From NCBI GenBank assembly GCA_018813085.1, contig JAHJCI010000124.1, positions 1-5,801 of the forward strand: 5,801 bases of DNA, read 5' to 3'. Source of the stretch: Candidatus Omnitrophota bacterium. GTDB lineage: Bacteria; Omnitrophota; Gorgyraeia; Gygaellales; JAHJCI01. Of the stretch, positions 1 through 5,344 are shown in pieces. Under the pieces are notes generated by a model that worked only from the letters and a program-made list of their open reading frames with translations, did not search any database and had not been told where the DNA came from. Position numbers and translations under genes: made by a program. Each line of letters opens with the position of its first letter. Within the stretch, counting starts at the first letter, position 1.

Positions 1-78
1 ATAATTGAGCAGGGTGAATGGAGAATAATTCTTTTCAATCTCTAAATACCTGAGAAACTTATCTATATAACGCTTCAT
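1..78 (-). CDS. xerC: XerC/XerD-type tyrosine recombinase, N-terminal fragment (runs off the window)
   Basis: Only the first 26 codons are present; the gene continues beyond position 1. The translation begins MKRYIDKFLRYLEIEKNYSP and continues FTLLNY. This is the typical start of the SAM-like core-binding domain of XerC/XerD recombinases, whose N-termini usually carry an 'EKNYSPhTlrnY' motif. The catalytic domain (R-H-R-Y residues) is outside the window, so activity cannot be judged. In the family, XerC and XerD resolve chromosome dimers at dif sites at the division septum. The ATG lies 14 bp after the topA stop, with a weak AGG about 8 bases upstream, so it is probably read from the topA transcript. 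The dprA-topA-xerC order supports xerC over xerD or an integron/phage integrase, but the fragment alone cannot separate these. Confidence 0.8.
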   Translation of the reverse strand, partial: MKRYIDKFLRYLEIEKNYSPFTLLNY

Positions 79-92
79 CGAATTTGCCTGTA

Positions 93-2123
93 TTAGTTAT
101 CCGTTTCGGGGGCCGGGTTCTTCTCTTCGGGTTTAGGGCCCGGTCTTTTTTCTTCCGGGCCGCCGGAAGCCAGGGCTCTTACGGTATATCTGCAGCGGGG
201 GAAATTAGAGCAGCCGTAAAACACTCCTCTCCTGGAACGCCTTTCTACCAATTCTCCGCCGCATTCGGGTTCGGGGCATTTGACTCCCGAGGATATCGAT
301 TTAGAATTCTTGCATTTAGGAAATTCCGAGCAACTTAAGAACCTTCCCCGCCTGCCCCATTTTATTACCATCGGCTTACCGCAATCCCGGCAAACCTCAT
401 CGGAATAAACTATTTCTTTTTTAATATTTTCTTGGGCAAATTCAAGATTTAACTTAAACGGAGCATAAAAATCATTCAATACCTTAAGGCGGTTAAACTG
501 CCCCTCTTCGATCTTATCGAGTTCTTCCTCCATCTGAGCGGTAAAGGCAAGGTCAACTATGCCCGGGAAATACTCTACCAGCAAATCACAGACTTTAAAT
601 CCCAATTCCGTGGCATAGAAATAACCCTTTATCCTGCGTACATAATCGCGGTTAACAATTGTCTGGATTATCGGCGCATAAGTAGAAGGCCTGCCGATTC
701 CCTCCTCCTCCAAAGTCTTTATTAAAGTAGCTTCTGAATAGCGGCTGGGAGGCTTGCTGAAATGCTGGCTGGGCAAAAGGCGCAATAGATTCAACTCTTC
801 ATCATTCTCTAACTCTGGCAGCACTTTTTCTTTTTTTTCCTCCTGGGGATAGATTATTGTAAACCCCGGGAATAGGAGCTCGCTGCCGGATGCTGAAAAT
901 AAATATTTATCTGCTTTGACACTTACGCTCACCACCCTATAGCGCGCCGGAGTCATCTGGCTCCCCAGGAAACGCTTGTAGATTAACTCGTATAATTTAA
1001 ATTGCTCCTTGGTTAAGAACTCCTTTAAGCCTTCGGGGGTGCGCCTGATGGAAGTCGGCCTGATTGCTTCGTGCGCTTCCTGAGCAAATTTTCTTGTCTT
1101 ATAGACATTCGCGCTTTGAGGTAAATATTCCTTCCCGAAATCCCTGAGGATGTATTCCCTTAGCTCAGTGAGCGCAGAAGTAGCGACATGTGTAGAGTCG
1201 GTCCTCATGTAGGTAATTAAACCTGCGGGCGCTTTCTCGCCGACCTCTATGCCCTCATATAACTGCTGAGCCGTTATCATTGTGCGCCGGGCAGTAAATT
1301 TTAACTTATTAAATGCCTCCTGCTGCATAGTGCTGGTAATAAAAGGCGCCGGCGCCCGGCGTTTCTTCTCGCTGCATTTTACTTCTGAAACCCTGAATGG
1401 ATTTTTCTTGATATCTTCAAGTAAATTATCCGCCTCCTGCCTGTTATTTATCTGGGCCTTCTGGTTATCGATTTTTTGCAGTTTAGCAACAAAGCTCCTG
1501 GACTCTTGGCCTTTACCTGCTTCTTCCCTCTTTTCAAGCTCTGCCTCGATCTCCCAGTATTCCTGGGGAATAAATTTCTGGATCTGTCTTTCCCTCTCTA
1601 CAATCAAACGCAGCGCCGGAGACTGCACGCGGCCGGCGCTTAAGCCCCTGCCGATCTTGCGCCATAATAACGGGCTTAAGAAATATCCGACAATACGGTC
1701 AAGAATCCTGCGCGCAAGCTGGGCTTCAATCATGTTTGAGTCAAATTCGCGCGGATTAAGAAATGCTTCCTTTATTGCCTCAGGGGTAATCTCATGAAAA
1801 ATAACGCGCGAGAATTTTTTATTCTTGGTAAGCTTTCCCTTGATGTGCCAGGCAATCGCTTCCCCTTCGCGGTCAGGGTCAGTGGCAAGATAGATTTCTT
1901 CTTTTCCTGCCGCTTCTTTTTTAATCCCGCTCAATATCTTCTTCCTGGCGGCAATAACTACAAAAGAAGGCTGGAAATCCTGCTCTATATCTACGCCTAA
2001 TTTTGTCTTGGGCAAGTCAATGATATGGCCCATACAAGAGGTAATCAGGTATCCCTTGCCAAGAATCTTGCCTATTGTTTTTGCCTTGGTAGGAGATTCA
2101 ACGATAACTAATGATTTCTTCAT
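93..2123 (-). CDS. topA: DNA topoisomerase I (type IA, omega protein)
   Basis: TopA relaxes negative supercoils by cutting one strand through a 5'-phosphotyrosine link and passing the other. The 676-residue protein opens with the Toprim domain (VIVESPTKAKTI, catalytic Glu9; acidic triad D82, D84, E86 in TDPDREGEA). The active-site tyrosine is Y305 in GLITYMRTDST, with R307 two residues later. LSAGRVQSPALR (161-172) and EEGIGRPSTYAPII (473-486) are further family motifs. Two C-terminal C4 zinc ribbons follow: C578/C581/C598/C604 and C616/C621/C638/C644. The last ~25 residues are a Pro/Glu/Lys-rich tail, probably disordered. E. coli TopA is longer (865 aa) with more C-terminal ribbon-like domains, so this is a compact version. 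The start is well supported: MKKSLVIVESP is the normal family N-terminus, and GGGAG/AAGGG lies just upstream. The start overlaps the end of dprA by 26 bp, suggesting translational coupling. Confidence 0.97.
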   Translation of the reverse strand: MKKSLVIVESPTKAKTIGKILGKGYLITSCMGHIIDLPKTKLGVDIEQDFQPSFVVIAARKKILSGIKKEAAGKEEIYLATDPDREGEAIAWHIKGKLTKNKKFSRVIFHEITPEAIKEAFLNPREFDSNMIEAQLARRILDRIVGYFLSPLLWRKIGRGLSAGRVQSPALRLIVERERQIQKFIPQEYWEIEAELEKREEAGKGQESRSFVAKLQKIDNQKAQINNRQEADNLLEDIKKNPFRVSEVKCSEKKRRAPAPFITSTMQQEAFNKLKFTARRTMITAQQLYEGIEVGEKAPAGLITYMRTDSTHVATSALTELREYILRDFGKEYLPQSANVYKTRKFAQEAHEAIRPTSIRRTPEGLKEFLTKEQFKLYELIYKRFLGSQMTPARYRVVSVSVKADKYLFSASGSELLFPGFTIIYPQEEKKEKVLPELENDEELNLLRLLPSQHFSKPPSRYSEATLIKTLEEEGIGRPSTYAPIIQTIVNRDYVRRIKGYFYATELGFKVCDLLVEYFPGIVDLAFTAQMEEELDKIEEGQFNRLKVLNDFYAPFKLNLEFAQENIKKEIVYSDEVCRDCGKPMVIKWGRRGRFLSCSEFPKCKNSKSISSGVKCPEPECGGELVERRSRRGVFYGCSNFPRCRYTVRALASGGPEEKRPGPKPEEKNPAPETDN

Positions 2124-3015
2124 GCACCCTTCTCCCGCTATATAACAGAGGCTCTATCTCCTCGATAATATCATCGACATCCTCAACAAGTTTTGCCCCT
2201 TCTTTTAATAACTGGTGGCTGCCCTTCATGGTAAAACTGTCTGCCTGGCCGGGAACGCAAAAAACTTCGCGCCCCTGCTCAAGGGCGTAAGAAGCAGTAA
2301 TTAAGGCACCGCTTTTTTTGGGAGCCTCAATTACCACGACACCCAAAGACATCCCGCTGATAATACGGTTTCGCCTGGGAAAATTCTGGCGCAGTGGCAC
2401 AGTACCCATGGGAAACTCAGAAATCAATCCGCCTCTTTCTGTAATTTGTTTAAAAAGTCGGGCATTCTCAGGCGGATAAACAATATCCAGGCCGCTTCCG
2501 AGGACAGCGATTGTACGGCTCTTTACCCTTAAAGCAGCCCAATGCGAAGAAGTATCTATGCCGCGCGCTCCTCCGCTTATAATCGTCAATCCGCGCTGGC
2601 CTAAACTGCTGCTGATTTTAGAAGCCATGTTCATCCCGTAGACGCTTGCCATTCTTGTTCCGACAAGGGCAATAGAAAGGCTGTCTTCGGGAAGAATATT
2701 GCCTTTTAAAAATAAAACCAGCGGCGGATCAAATATATTCCTTAAATTCTGCGGATAGGCAGAATCGCTTTGCGTAAGAATGCTTACATTATACCTTTTT
2801 ATCAGGCCTAACTGTTTATCTAAATCAATCTTCTTTCGTTGCCGCACGATCTCGCAGGCGAGCGACTGCCCCAGGACAGAGGCAATATCCTTTAACGCAA
2901 GGCGCAAGATTTCCCCCGGGCTGCCGAATTTCTCTAAAAGCTTACTGCCCCTGACAGGGCCTATTTCCGGAATAAGCGCTAATTTAAGCCAATCAAGTTT
3001 TTTCTCATCTAACAT
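2098..3015 (-). CDS. dprA: DNA-processing protein DprA (Smf), short form
   Basis: DprA binds incoming single-stranded DNA and loads RecA during natural transformation; the gene is also widely kept in bacteria not known to be competent. The 305-residue protein has an N-terminal helix-hairpin-helix/SAM-like region (about 8-40, LALIPEIGPVRGSKLLEKFG). A Rossmann-like DprA core follows, with VGTRMASVYG (118-127), SGGARGID (147-154), VLGSGLDIVYPPEN (171-184), NFPRRNRIISG (211-221), GALITASYALEQGREVF (236-252) and the GSHQLLKEGAKLV segment (265-277). It stops about 14 residues after the core. The winged-helix C-terminal domain found in many longer homologues is therefore absent. The start is an ATG with AGGAAA at 3024-3029 upstream. 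A 183-bp spacer separates it from aroK. The 3' end overlaps topA by 26 bp. The core motifs look intact. Confidence 0.96.
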   Translation of the reverse strand: MLDEKKLDWLKLALIPEIGPVRGSKLLEKFGSPGEILRLALKDIASVLGQSLACEIVRQRKKIDLDKQLGLIKRYNVSILTQSDSAYPQNLRNIFDPPLVLFLKGNILPEDSLSIALVGTRMASVYGMNMASKISSSLGQRGLTIISGGARGIDTSSHWAALRVKSRTIAVLGSGLDIVYPPENARLFKQITERGGLISEFPMGTVPLRQNFPRRNRIISGMSLGVVVIEAPKKSGALITASYALEQGREVFCVPGQADSFTMKGSHQLLKEGAKLVEDVDDIIEEIEPLLYSGRRVHEEIISYR

Positions 3016-3042
3016 AGTATTAATTTCCTATACTCTATATTT

Positions 3043-3070
3043 GTTTTAGATACACACAAATATCTAAAAC
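3043..3070. repeat. Perfect 10-bp inverted repeat, 8-nt loop (dprA leader)
   Basis: GTTTTAGATA (3043-3052) and TATCTAAAAC (3061-3070) are exact reverse complements around an 8-base loop. The element sits 27 bp upstream of the dprA ATG. It could be an operator-like palindrome or a hairpin in the dprA leader RNA. It is AT-rich with no T-tract on the minus strand, so it is not a convincing terminator. No clear promoter is visible around it. Confidence 0.7.
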
Positions 3071-3092
3071 TGAATTCAAAGTTTTATGATAA

Positions 3093-3117
3093 ACACAGAT
3101 AAAATTACTATCTGTGT
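3093..3117. repeat. Perfect 9-bp inverted repeat ACACAGATA/TATCTGTGT
   Basis: Arms are 3093-3101 and 3109-3117 with a 7-base loop. This is the second of three consecutive inverted repeats in the aroK-dprA spacer. The right arm belongs to a motif (ATCTGTGT followed by AATCT) that recurs at 3154-3167, so the left arm has two possible partners. On the minus strand the hairpin is followed only by TTATC, a poor terminator tail. Confidence 0.7.
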
Positions 3118-3167
3118 GAATCTTATTTAAAATCAGCTTAAATAAAGAGAGCGATCTGTGTTAATCT
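3110..3167. repeat. Two direct copies of ATCTGTGT(G/T)AATCT
   Basis: Copies at 3110-3123 and 3154-3167 match at 13 of 14 positions and are offset by 44 bases. A third, inverted half-copy (ACACAGAT) is at 3093-3100. The pattern looks like the remnant of a short dispersed intergenic repeat, but a single window cannot show whether it recurs elsewhere in the genome. Confidence 0.6.
3121..3148. repeat. Inverted repeat TTATTTAA/TTAAATAA, 7-nt loop
   Basis: TTATTTAA (3123-3130) and TTAAATAA (3138-3145) pair perfectly. With one bulged A the stem extends to TCTT...AAGA (3121-3148). It is the third hairpin of the cluster and the closest to the end of aroK. It is entirely A/T in the stem core, so it is weak as a terminator. 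Confidence 0.55.
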
Positions 3168-3198
3168 ATATATAATGAACAGGGGATATTATTTTTTC

Positions 3199-3711
3199 TC
3201 ATCCAGCATATTCTAAAACTTTCTCAACTACTTCCTTAATAGTCAAATCAGAGGTATCAATATGAAAATCTGCCTGAGCGTAAAAAGGCGCGCGTTCTGC
3301 CAATAAATCATTTATCTTTTGCGCAGGGTTATCCACATTTAAAAGCGGCCTGTGGCTTTTGCCACTGGTACGGCTGATAATTACCCCTGCTTTTGCAGTA
3401 AGGCAGACCATCAACCCGCTTTCCTTGATAATCCTGATATTTTCTTTATCCAGGACAATGCCTCCGCCGCAGGCAATAACCGCTTTATTTAAAGCTGCTG
3501 CCTTGTGCAAAGCCTCTTTCTCAAGCATGCGGAAATGGGCTTCGCCTTCCTGAGCAAATATCTGGCTGATTTTCTTCTTCTCTTCCTTCTCAATCAAAGA
3601 ATCCAGGTCAATAAACTGCCTGCCTGACTGCCTGGCCACCTCTTTAGCCACAACAGTCTTTCCTGTTCCCATGAACCCAACTATATATATATTCTTATCT
3701 TTCACAGGCAT
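3199..3711 (-). CDS. aroK: Shikimate kinase
   Basis: The enzyme phosphorylates shikimate at the 3-hydroxyl using ATP, the fifth step of the shikimate pathway, in the cytosol. The 170-residue length is typical. The Walker A loop is GFMGTGKT (12-19). The shikimate-binding motif is FIDLDSLIE with D35 and D37. R61 in HFRMLEKEAL and the GGG loop (82-84) also contact shikimate in the family. R121 in the HRPLL lid region (120-124) contacts ATP, and R140 in ERAPFY is the conserved late substrate-binding arginine. All key residues are present. The start is an ATG with GAGGG at 3719-3723 (7-base spacing). A strong promoter lies directly upstream, giving a predicted leader of about 15 bases. aroK may therefore begin a new transcription unit that could run on into dprA-topA-xerC, since no good terminator follows it. 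The paralogues aroK and aroL cannot be told apart from sequence alone; aroK is the default name. Confidence 0.95.
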   Translation of the reverse strand: MPVKDKNIYIVGFMGTGKTVVAKEVARQSGRQFIDLDSLIEKEEKKKISQIFAQEGEAHFRMLEKEALHKAAALNKAVIACGGGIVLDKENIRIIKESGLMVCLTAKAGVIISRTSGKSHRPLLNVDNPAQKINDLLAERAPFYAQADFHIDTSDLTIKEVVEKVLEYAG

Positions 3712-3733
3712 AGTTATACCCTCGTAACCGCTA

Positions 3734-3762
3734 ATTCTAACACCTACTTATAGTTATGTCAA
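3734..3762 (-). promoter_or_regulatory. Sigma-70 promoter for aroK (TTGACA-17-TAGAAT, extended -10)
   Basis: On the minus strand, TTGACA (3757-3762) is a perfect -35 consensus. It is followed by a 17-bp spacer (3740-3756) ending in TGT, and TAGAAT (3734-3739), a 5/6 match to the -10 consensus with an extended TGn. Transcription should start near 3727, about 15 bases before the aroK ATG and just upstream of its SD. The -35 box is part of the first GTCAACCCCG-type repeat copy. Consensus quality and position make this the most secure promoter in the window. Confidence 0.85.
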
Positions 3763-3807
3763 CCCCGCCTTGTCTTTTCTTATGATTGTATCATAATAAA
3801 GGCAGGG
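3763..3807. repeat. Nested inverted repeats between repeat copies 1 and 2
   Basis: An outer stem pairs CCCCGCCTT (3763-3771) with AAGGCAGGG (3799-3807), with one mismatch. Inside it, TTATGAT (3780-3786) and ATCATAA (3790-3796) pair perfectly around a 3-base loop. The structure lies upstream of the proximal aroK -10 box and contains the possible distal -10 box. It could be an operator or a by-product of inverted repeat insertion. Confidence 0.5.
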
Positions 3808-3811
3808 TCAA
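3785..3811 (-). promoter_or_regulatory. Possible second aroK promoter (TTGACC-15-TACAAT)
   Basis: The second repeat copy provides TTGACC (3806-3811) on the minus strand. It is followed after 15 bp by TACAAT (3785-3790), which is preceded by TGA (an extended -10). The spacer is two bases shorter than ideal, so activity would be weaker than that of the proximal promoter. The -10 box overlaps a perfect 7-bp inverted repeat (3780-3796). Confidence 0.35.
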
Positions 3812-3890
3812 CCCCGCACCTTTAATATAGTTAAAACAATAGCAACCTGAATTTACACTGTGCGGGGTCAACTCCGACTTTTAAGGTAAA

Positions 3891-3916
3891 AGCCCCGACA
3901 CTACTTAATCGGGGCT
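3891..3916 (-). terminator. Intrinsic terminator of the SpoVG-like gene
   Basis: On the minus strand, AGCCCCGA and TCGGGGCT form a perfect 8-bp GC-rich stem (3909-3916 with 3891-3898) with a 10-base loop. It is followed by TTTTACCTTAAAA. It begins 26 bases after the stop codon of the SpoVG-like gene. The plus-strand side has no T-tract, so it acts in one direction. It separates the upstream genes from aroK, which has its own promoter. Confidence 0.85.
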
Positions 3917-3942
3917 CCTTCCTTATGATGGCCGGACACAAT

Positions 3943-4203
3943 TTACTGCTCATAAGCAGCTAACGCCAACTCATTCAAGGCCTTTCGTGCCTCTTTATCT
4001 TTTGGATAGAAAGAGTTATACCAGCGTCCGTCCTTTCCTTTTTCCTGAGGCATTGCCAGATATAATCCTTCTTTGCCCTGGACAATGCGCAACCCCCTGA
4101 CAACAAAACCGTTGATTGCTATATCCACAAAGGCCTTAAGCTTGGATTCGCCATTATCAAAACGGCGCAGGCGCACCACCTCAATCTCAATCTTCCCTGC
4201 CAT
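3943..4203 (-). CDS. spoVG: SpoVG-family nucleic-acid-binding regulator
   Basis: This 86-residue protein matches the SpoVG family in length and pattern. It opens with a beta strand ending in EVVRLRRFDNGESKLKAFVDI (8-28). GFVVRGLRIVQGKEGLYLAMPQEK (32-55) carries the hallmark 'FVV.g.ri..g..GL..aMP' motif. DGRWYNSFYPKDKEARK (58-74) and a short C-terminal helix follow. SpoVG proteins are small dimeric DNA/RNA-binding regulators, first described in Bacillus sporulation and septation but also found in non-sporulating bacteria, so the name does not imply sporulation here. An in-frame GTG at 4212 lies inside the SD, so ATG 4203 is chosen. The SD is unusually strong, implying high expression. The gene has its own terminator and sits between aroC and aroK without an obvious link to the shikimate pathway. 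No unambiguous promoter was found in the 93 bp upstream. The family call is firm; targets are unknown. Confidence 0.88.
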   Translation of the reverse strand: MAGKIEIEVVRLRRFDNGESKLKAFVDIAINGFVVRGLRIVQGKEGLYLAMPQEKGKDGRWYNSFYPKDKEARKALNELALAAYEQ

Positions 4204-4207
4204 ACCT

Positions 4208-4216
4208 ATCACCTCC
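4208..4216 (-). promoter_or_regulatory. Very strong ribosome binding site of the SpoVG-like gene
   Basis: The minus strand reads GGAGGTGAT here, nine consecutive bases complementary to the usual 3' end of 16S rRNA. The core GGAGG is 8 bases from ATG 4203. The upstream GTG codon (4210-4212) is embedded in this site, which rules it out as the start. Confidence 0.85.
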
Positions 4217-4266
4217 CTTCTATATTAATAGACGAAAGAAAGGTGATTTTCTCACATAAATTTTAC

Positions 4267-4295
4267 CTCGTTAGTGGACAAAGTTCTCTAACGGG
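4267..4295. repeat. 29-nt imperfect palindrome downstream of aroC
   Basis: On the plus strand C4267-G4274 pairs with C4288-G4295 (CTCGTTAG/CTAACGGG, one T.G wobble). After a T.T mismatch, GGAC (4276-4279) pairs with GTTC (4283-4286) around AAA. Both imperfect pairs are G.T wobbles on the plus strand but C.A mismatches on the minus strand, so the fold is better as plus-strand RNA or single-stranded DNA. It starts 2 bases after the aroC stop on the minus strand, where no T-tract follows. It is a weak terminator at best, and may be a mobile or decayed repeat. Confidence 0.6.
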
Positions 4296-4296
4296 T

Positions 4297-5328
4297 TTAT
4301 TTTATTCTTGCGCTATAATTCTTATAACCGGCCTTGATATCCCCCATTGCATCCGAGCCGAATTTATCCAGGAACGCCCGTGCAAGCTCAAAAGCAACTG
4401 CTGCTTCGGAAACTACCCCTGCTGCCTCCACTACACAGATATCAGAGCGCTCAATGCTTGCCTTGGTTGTTTGCTTTGTTTTAATATTTACTGAATCCAG
4501 AGGCGCAAGCAGGGTAGCGATAGGTTTCATGCAGGCGCGCAAAATTATATCCTCGCCGTTAGAAACTCCTCCTTCAATGCCTCCGGCATTATTAGTCTTA
4601 CGAAAAATCCCTTTGGACTTAGCGTAATAAACCGCATCATGAACATCCGAGCCGAATTTATCGGCATAAGCAAAACCTAAGCCGATTTCAACTGCCTTGA
4701 TCCCCGGGATAGACATTATTGCCTGAGCAAGGCAACCATCCAGGCGCCTATCCGACTGCGCATAGCTTCCCAGGCCGGGAATTACTCCCTTTGCCATAAC
4801 CTCGAAAATTCCGCCGATGGTATCTTTTCTCTTTCTTGCCTCATCTATACGGCTGTGCCTGTCTTTTCTTCCGCCGATACTCACTATCCGGCTGAGTATT
4901 TTAATCTTGAATTCCTGCAGAAAAATTTTGCATACTGCCCCCACTGCAACCCTTATTGCCGTCTCCCTGGCAGAAGCGCGCTCAAGCACATTGCGGATAT
5001 CAGAGAAATCATATTTAAGCGCTCCGGCTAAATCCGCGTGCCCGGGCCGCGCTCCCAGTACGATCGGCAATTTCTCGATGCTTGAATCGAGGTTTTTAAT
5101 ACAGATACCTATAGGGCTACCCAGGCTAATGCCATTTTTTAATCCGGATATAATCCGCGCTTCATCCTTTTCAATCTTCATCCTCTCGCCGCGGCCATAT
5201 CCCTTCTGCCTTCTCTTTAATTCATTATTTATCGCATTCAGCTTGACTTTAAGCCCGGCAGGTACACCTTCCAAAATTGCCATTAAGGCTTCCCCGTGTG
5301 ATTCACCGGCGGTCAAATAACGCAACAT
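4297..5328 (-). CDS. aroC: Chorismate synthase
   Basis: The enzyme makes chorismate from 5-enolpyruvylshikimate-3-phosphate in an FMN-dependent trans-elimination, the last shikimate-pathway step. The 343-residue protein begins MLRYLTAGESHG, with the active-site His11. The second catalytic histidine is H97 in RPGHADL (94-100). Other family blocks are GYGRGERMKIEKDEARIISG (43-62), LERASARETAIRVAVGA (115-131), GGIEGGVSNGEDI (249-261) and RSDICVVEAAGVVSEAAVAFELA (295-317). Length is slightly below the common 350-390. An in-frame TTG at 5334 lies only 3 bases from the SD core, whereas ATG 5328 is 9 bases from AAGGAGG, so the ATG is chosen. The gap to the upstream nuclease is 15 bp, so they form an operon. 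Oddity: a 19-bp exact repeat (4350-4368 and 4644-4662) encodes DKFGSD twice, 98 codons apart. Confidence 0.97.
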   Translation of the reverse strand: MLRYLTAGESHGEALMAILEGVPAGLKVKLNAINNELKRRQKGYGRGERMKIEKDEARIISGLKNGISLGSPIGICIKNLDSSIEKLPIVLGARPGHADLAGALKYDFSDIRNVLERASARETAIRVAVGAVCKIFLQEFKIKILSRIVSIGGRKDRHSRIDEARKRKDTIGGIFEVMAKGVIPGLGSYAQSDRRLDGCLAQAIMSIPGIKAVEIGLGFAYADKFGSDVHDAVYYAKSKGIFRKTNNAGGIEGGVSNGEDIILRACMKPIATLLAPLDSVNIKTKQTTKASIERSDICVVEAAGVVSEAAVAFELARAFLDKFGSDAMGDIKAGYKNYSARIK

Positions 5329-5337
5329 AATCAACTA

Positions 5338-5344
5338 CCTCCTT
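5338..5344 (-). promoter_or_regulatory. aroC ribosome binding site fused to the nuclease stop codon
   Basis: The minus strand reads TAAAGGAGG: the nuclease stop TAA (5344-5346) shares its last base with the AAGGAGG SD (5338-5344). The spacing to ATG 5328 is 9 bases. The arrangement favours translational coupling and decides the aroC start. Confidence 0.85.

Larger units (their letters stand above)
3757..3876. repeat. Three copies of a GTCAACCCCG-type short repeat
   Basis: Plus-strand copies are GTCAACCCCG at 3758-3767, GTCAACCCCG at 3807-3816 and GTCAACTCCG at 3867-3876. Copy 3 can form a 5-bp stem with a TCAA loop (3863-3876, including one G.T pair). Copy 2 forms the same stem with one mismatch (3803-3816). 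Copy 1 has lost its left arm. The flanks also match partly: copies 2 and 3 are both preceded by GGG and followed within a few bases by CTTTTAA- or CTTTAA-like sequence. This resembles a small REP-like palindromic element in different states of decay; that label is inference. Confidence 0.65.

Noticed and set aside
1282..1797. Plus-strand 171-codon open frame
   Set aside because: It is fully antisense to topA, whose conserved motifs span this stretch. Its translation has no recognisable domain and no supporting SD was seen.
3016..3198. CRISPR-like array from the repeated ATCTGTGT motifs
   Set aside because: There are only two direct copies and an inverted half-copy, with unequal spacing and no cas genes. 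They are palindromic spacer elements, not an array.
3608..3642. Short TGCCTG-type tandem repeats in aroK
   Set aside because: They are a few imperfect units inside a well-conserved coding region (RQSGRQFIDL) and are explained by codon choice.
4204..4212. SpoVG-like start at GTG 4212
   Set aside because: The GTG is part of the SD sequence GGAGGTGAT itself; ATG 4203 is correctly spaced.
4243..4494. Plus-strand small cysteine-rich open frame starting in the aroC-spoVG gap
   Set aside because: Most of it is antisense to the conserved aroC C-terminus. No plus-strand promoter or SD could be supported, although the hairpin at 4267-4295 lies within it.
4817..5320. Plus-strand 167-codon open frame
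   Set aside because: It is antisense to conserved aroC blocks. Its hydrophobic, serine-rich translation is typical of an antisense shadow.
5329..5334. aroC start at TTG 5334
   Set aside because: It lies only 3 bases from the GGAGG core. ATG 5328 has normal 9-base spacing and yields the usual family N-terminus.
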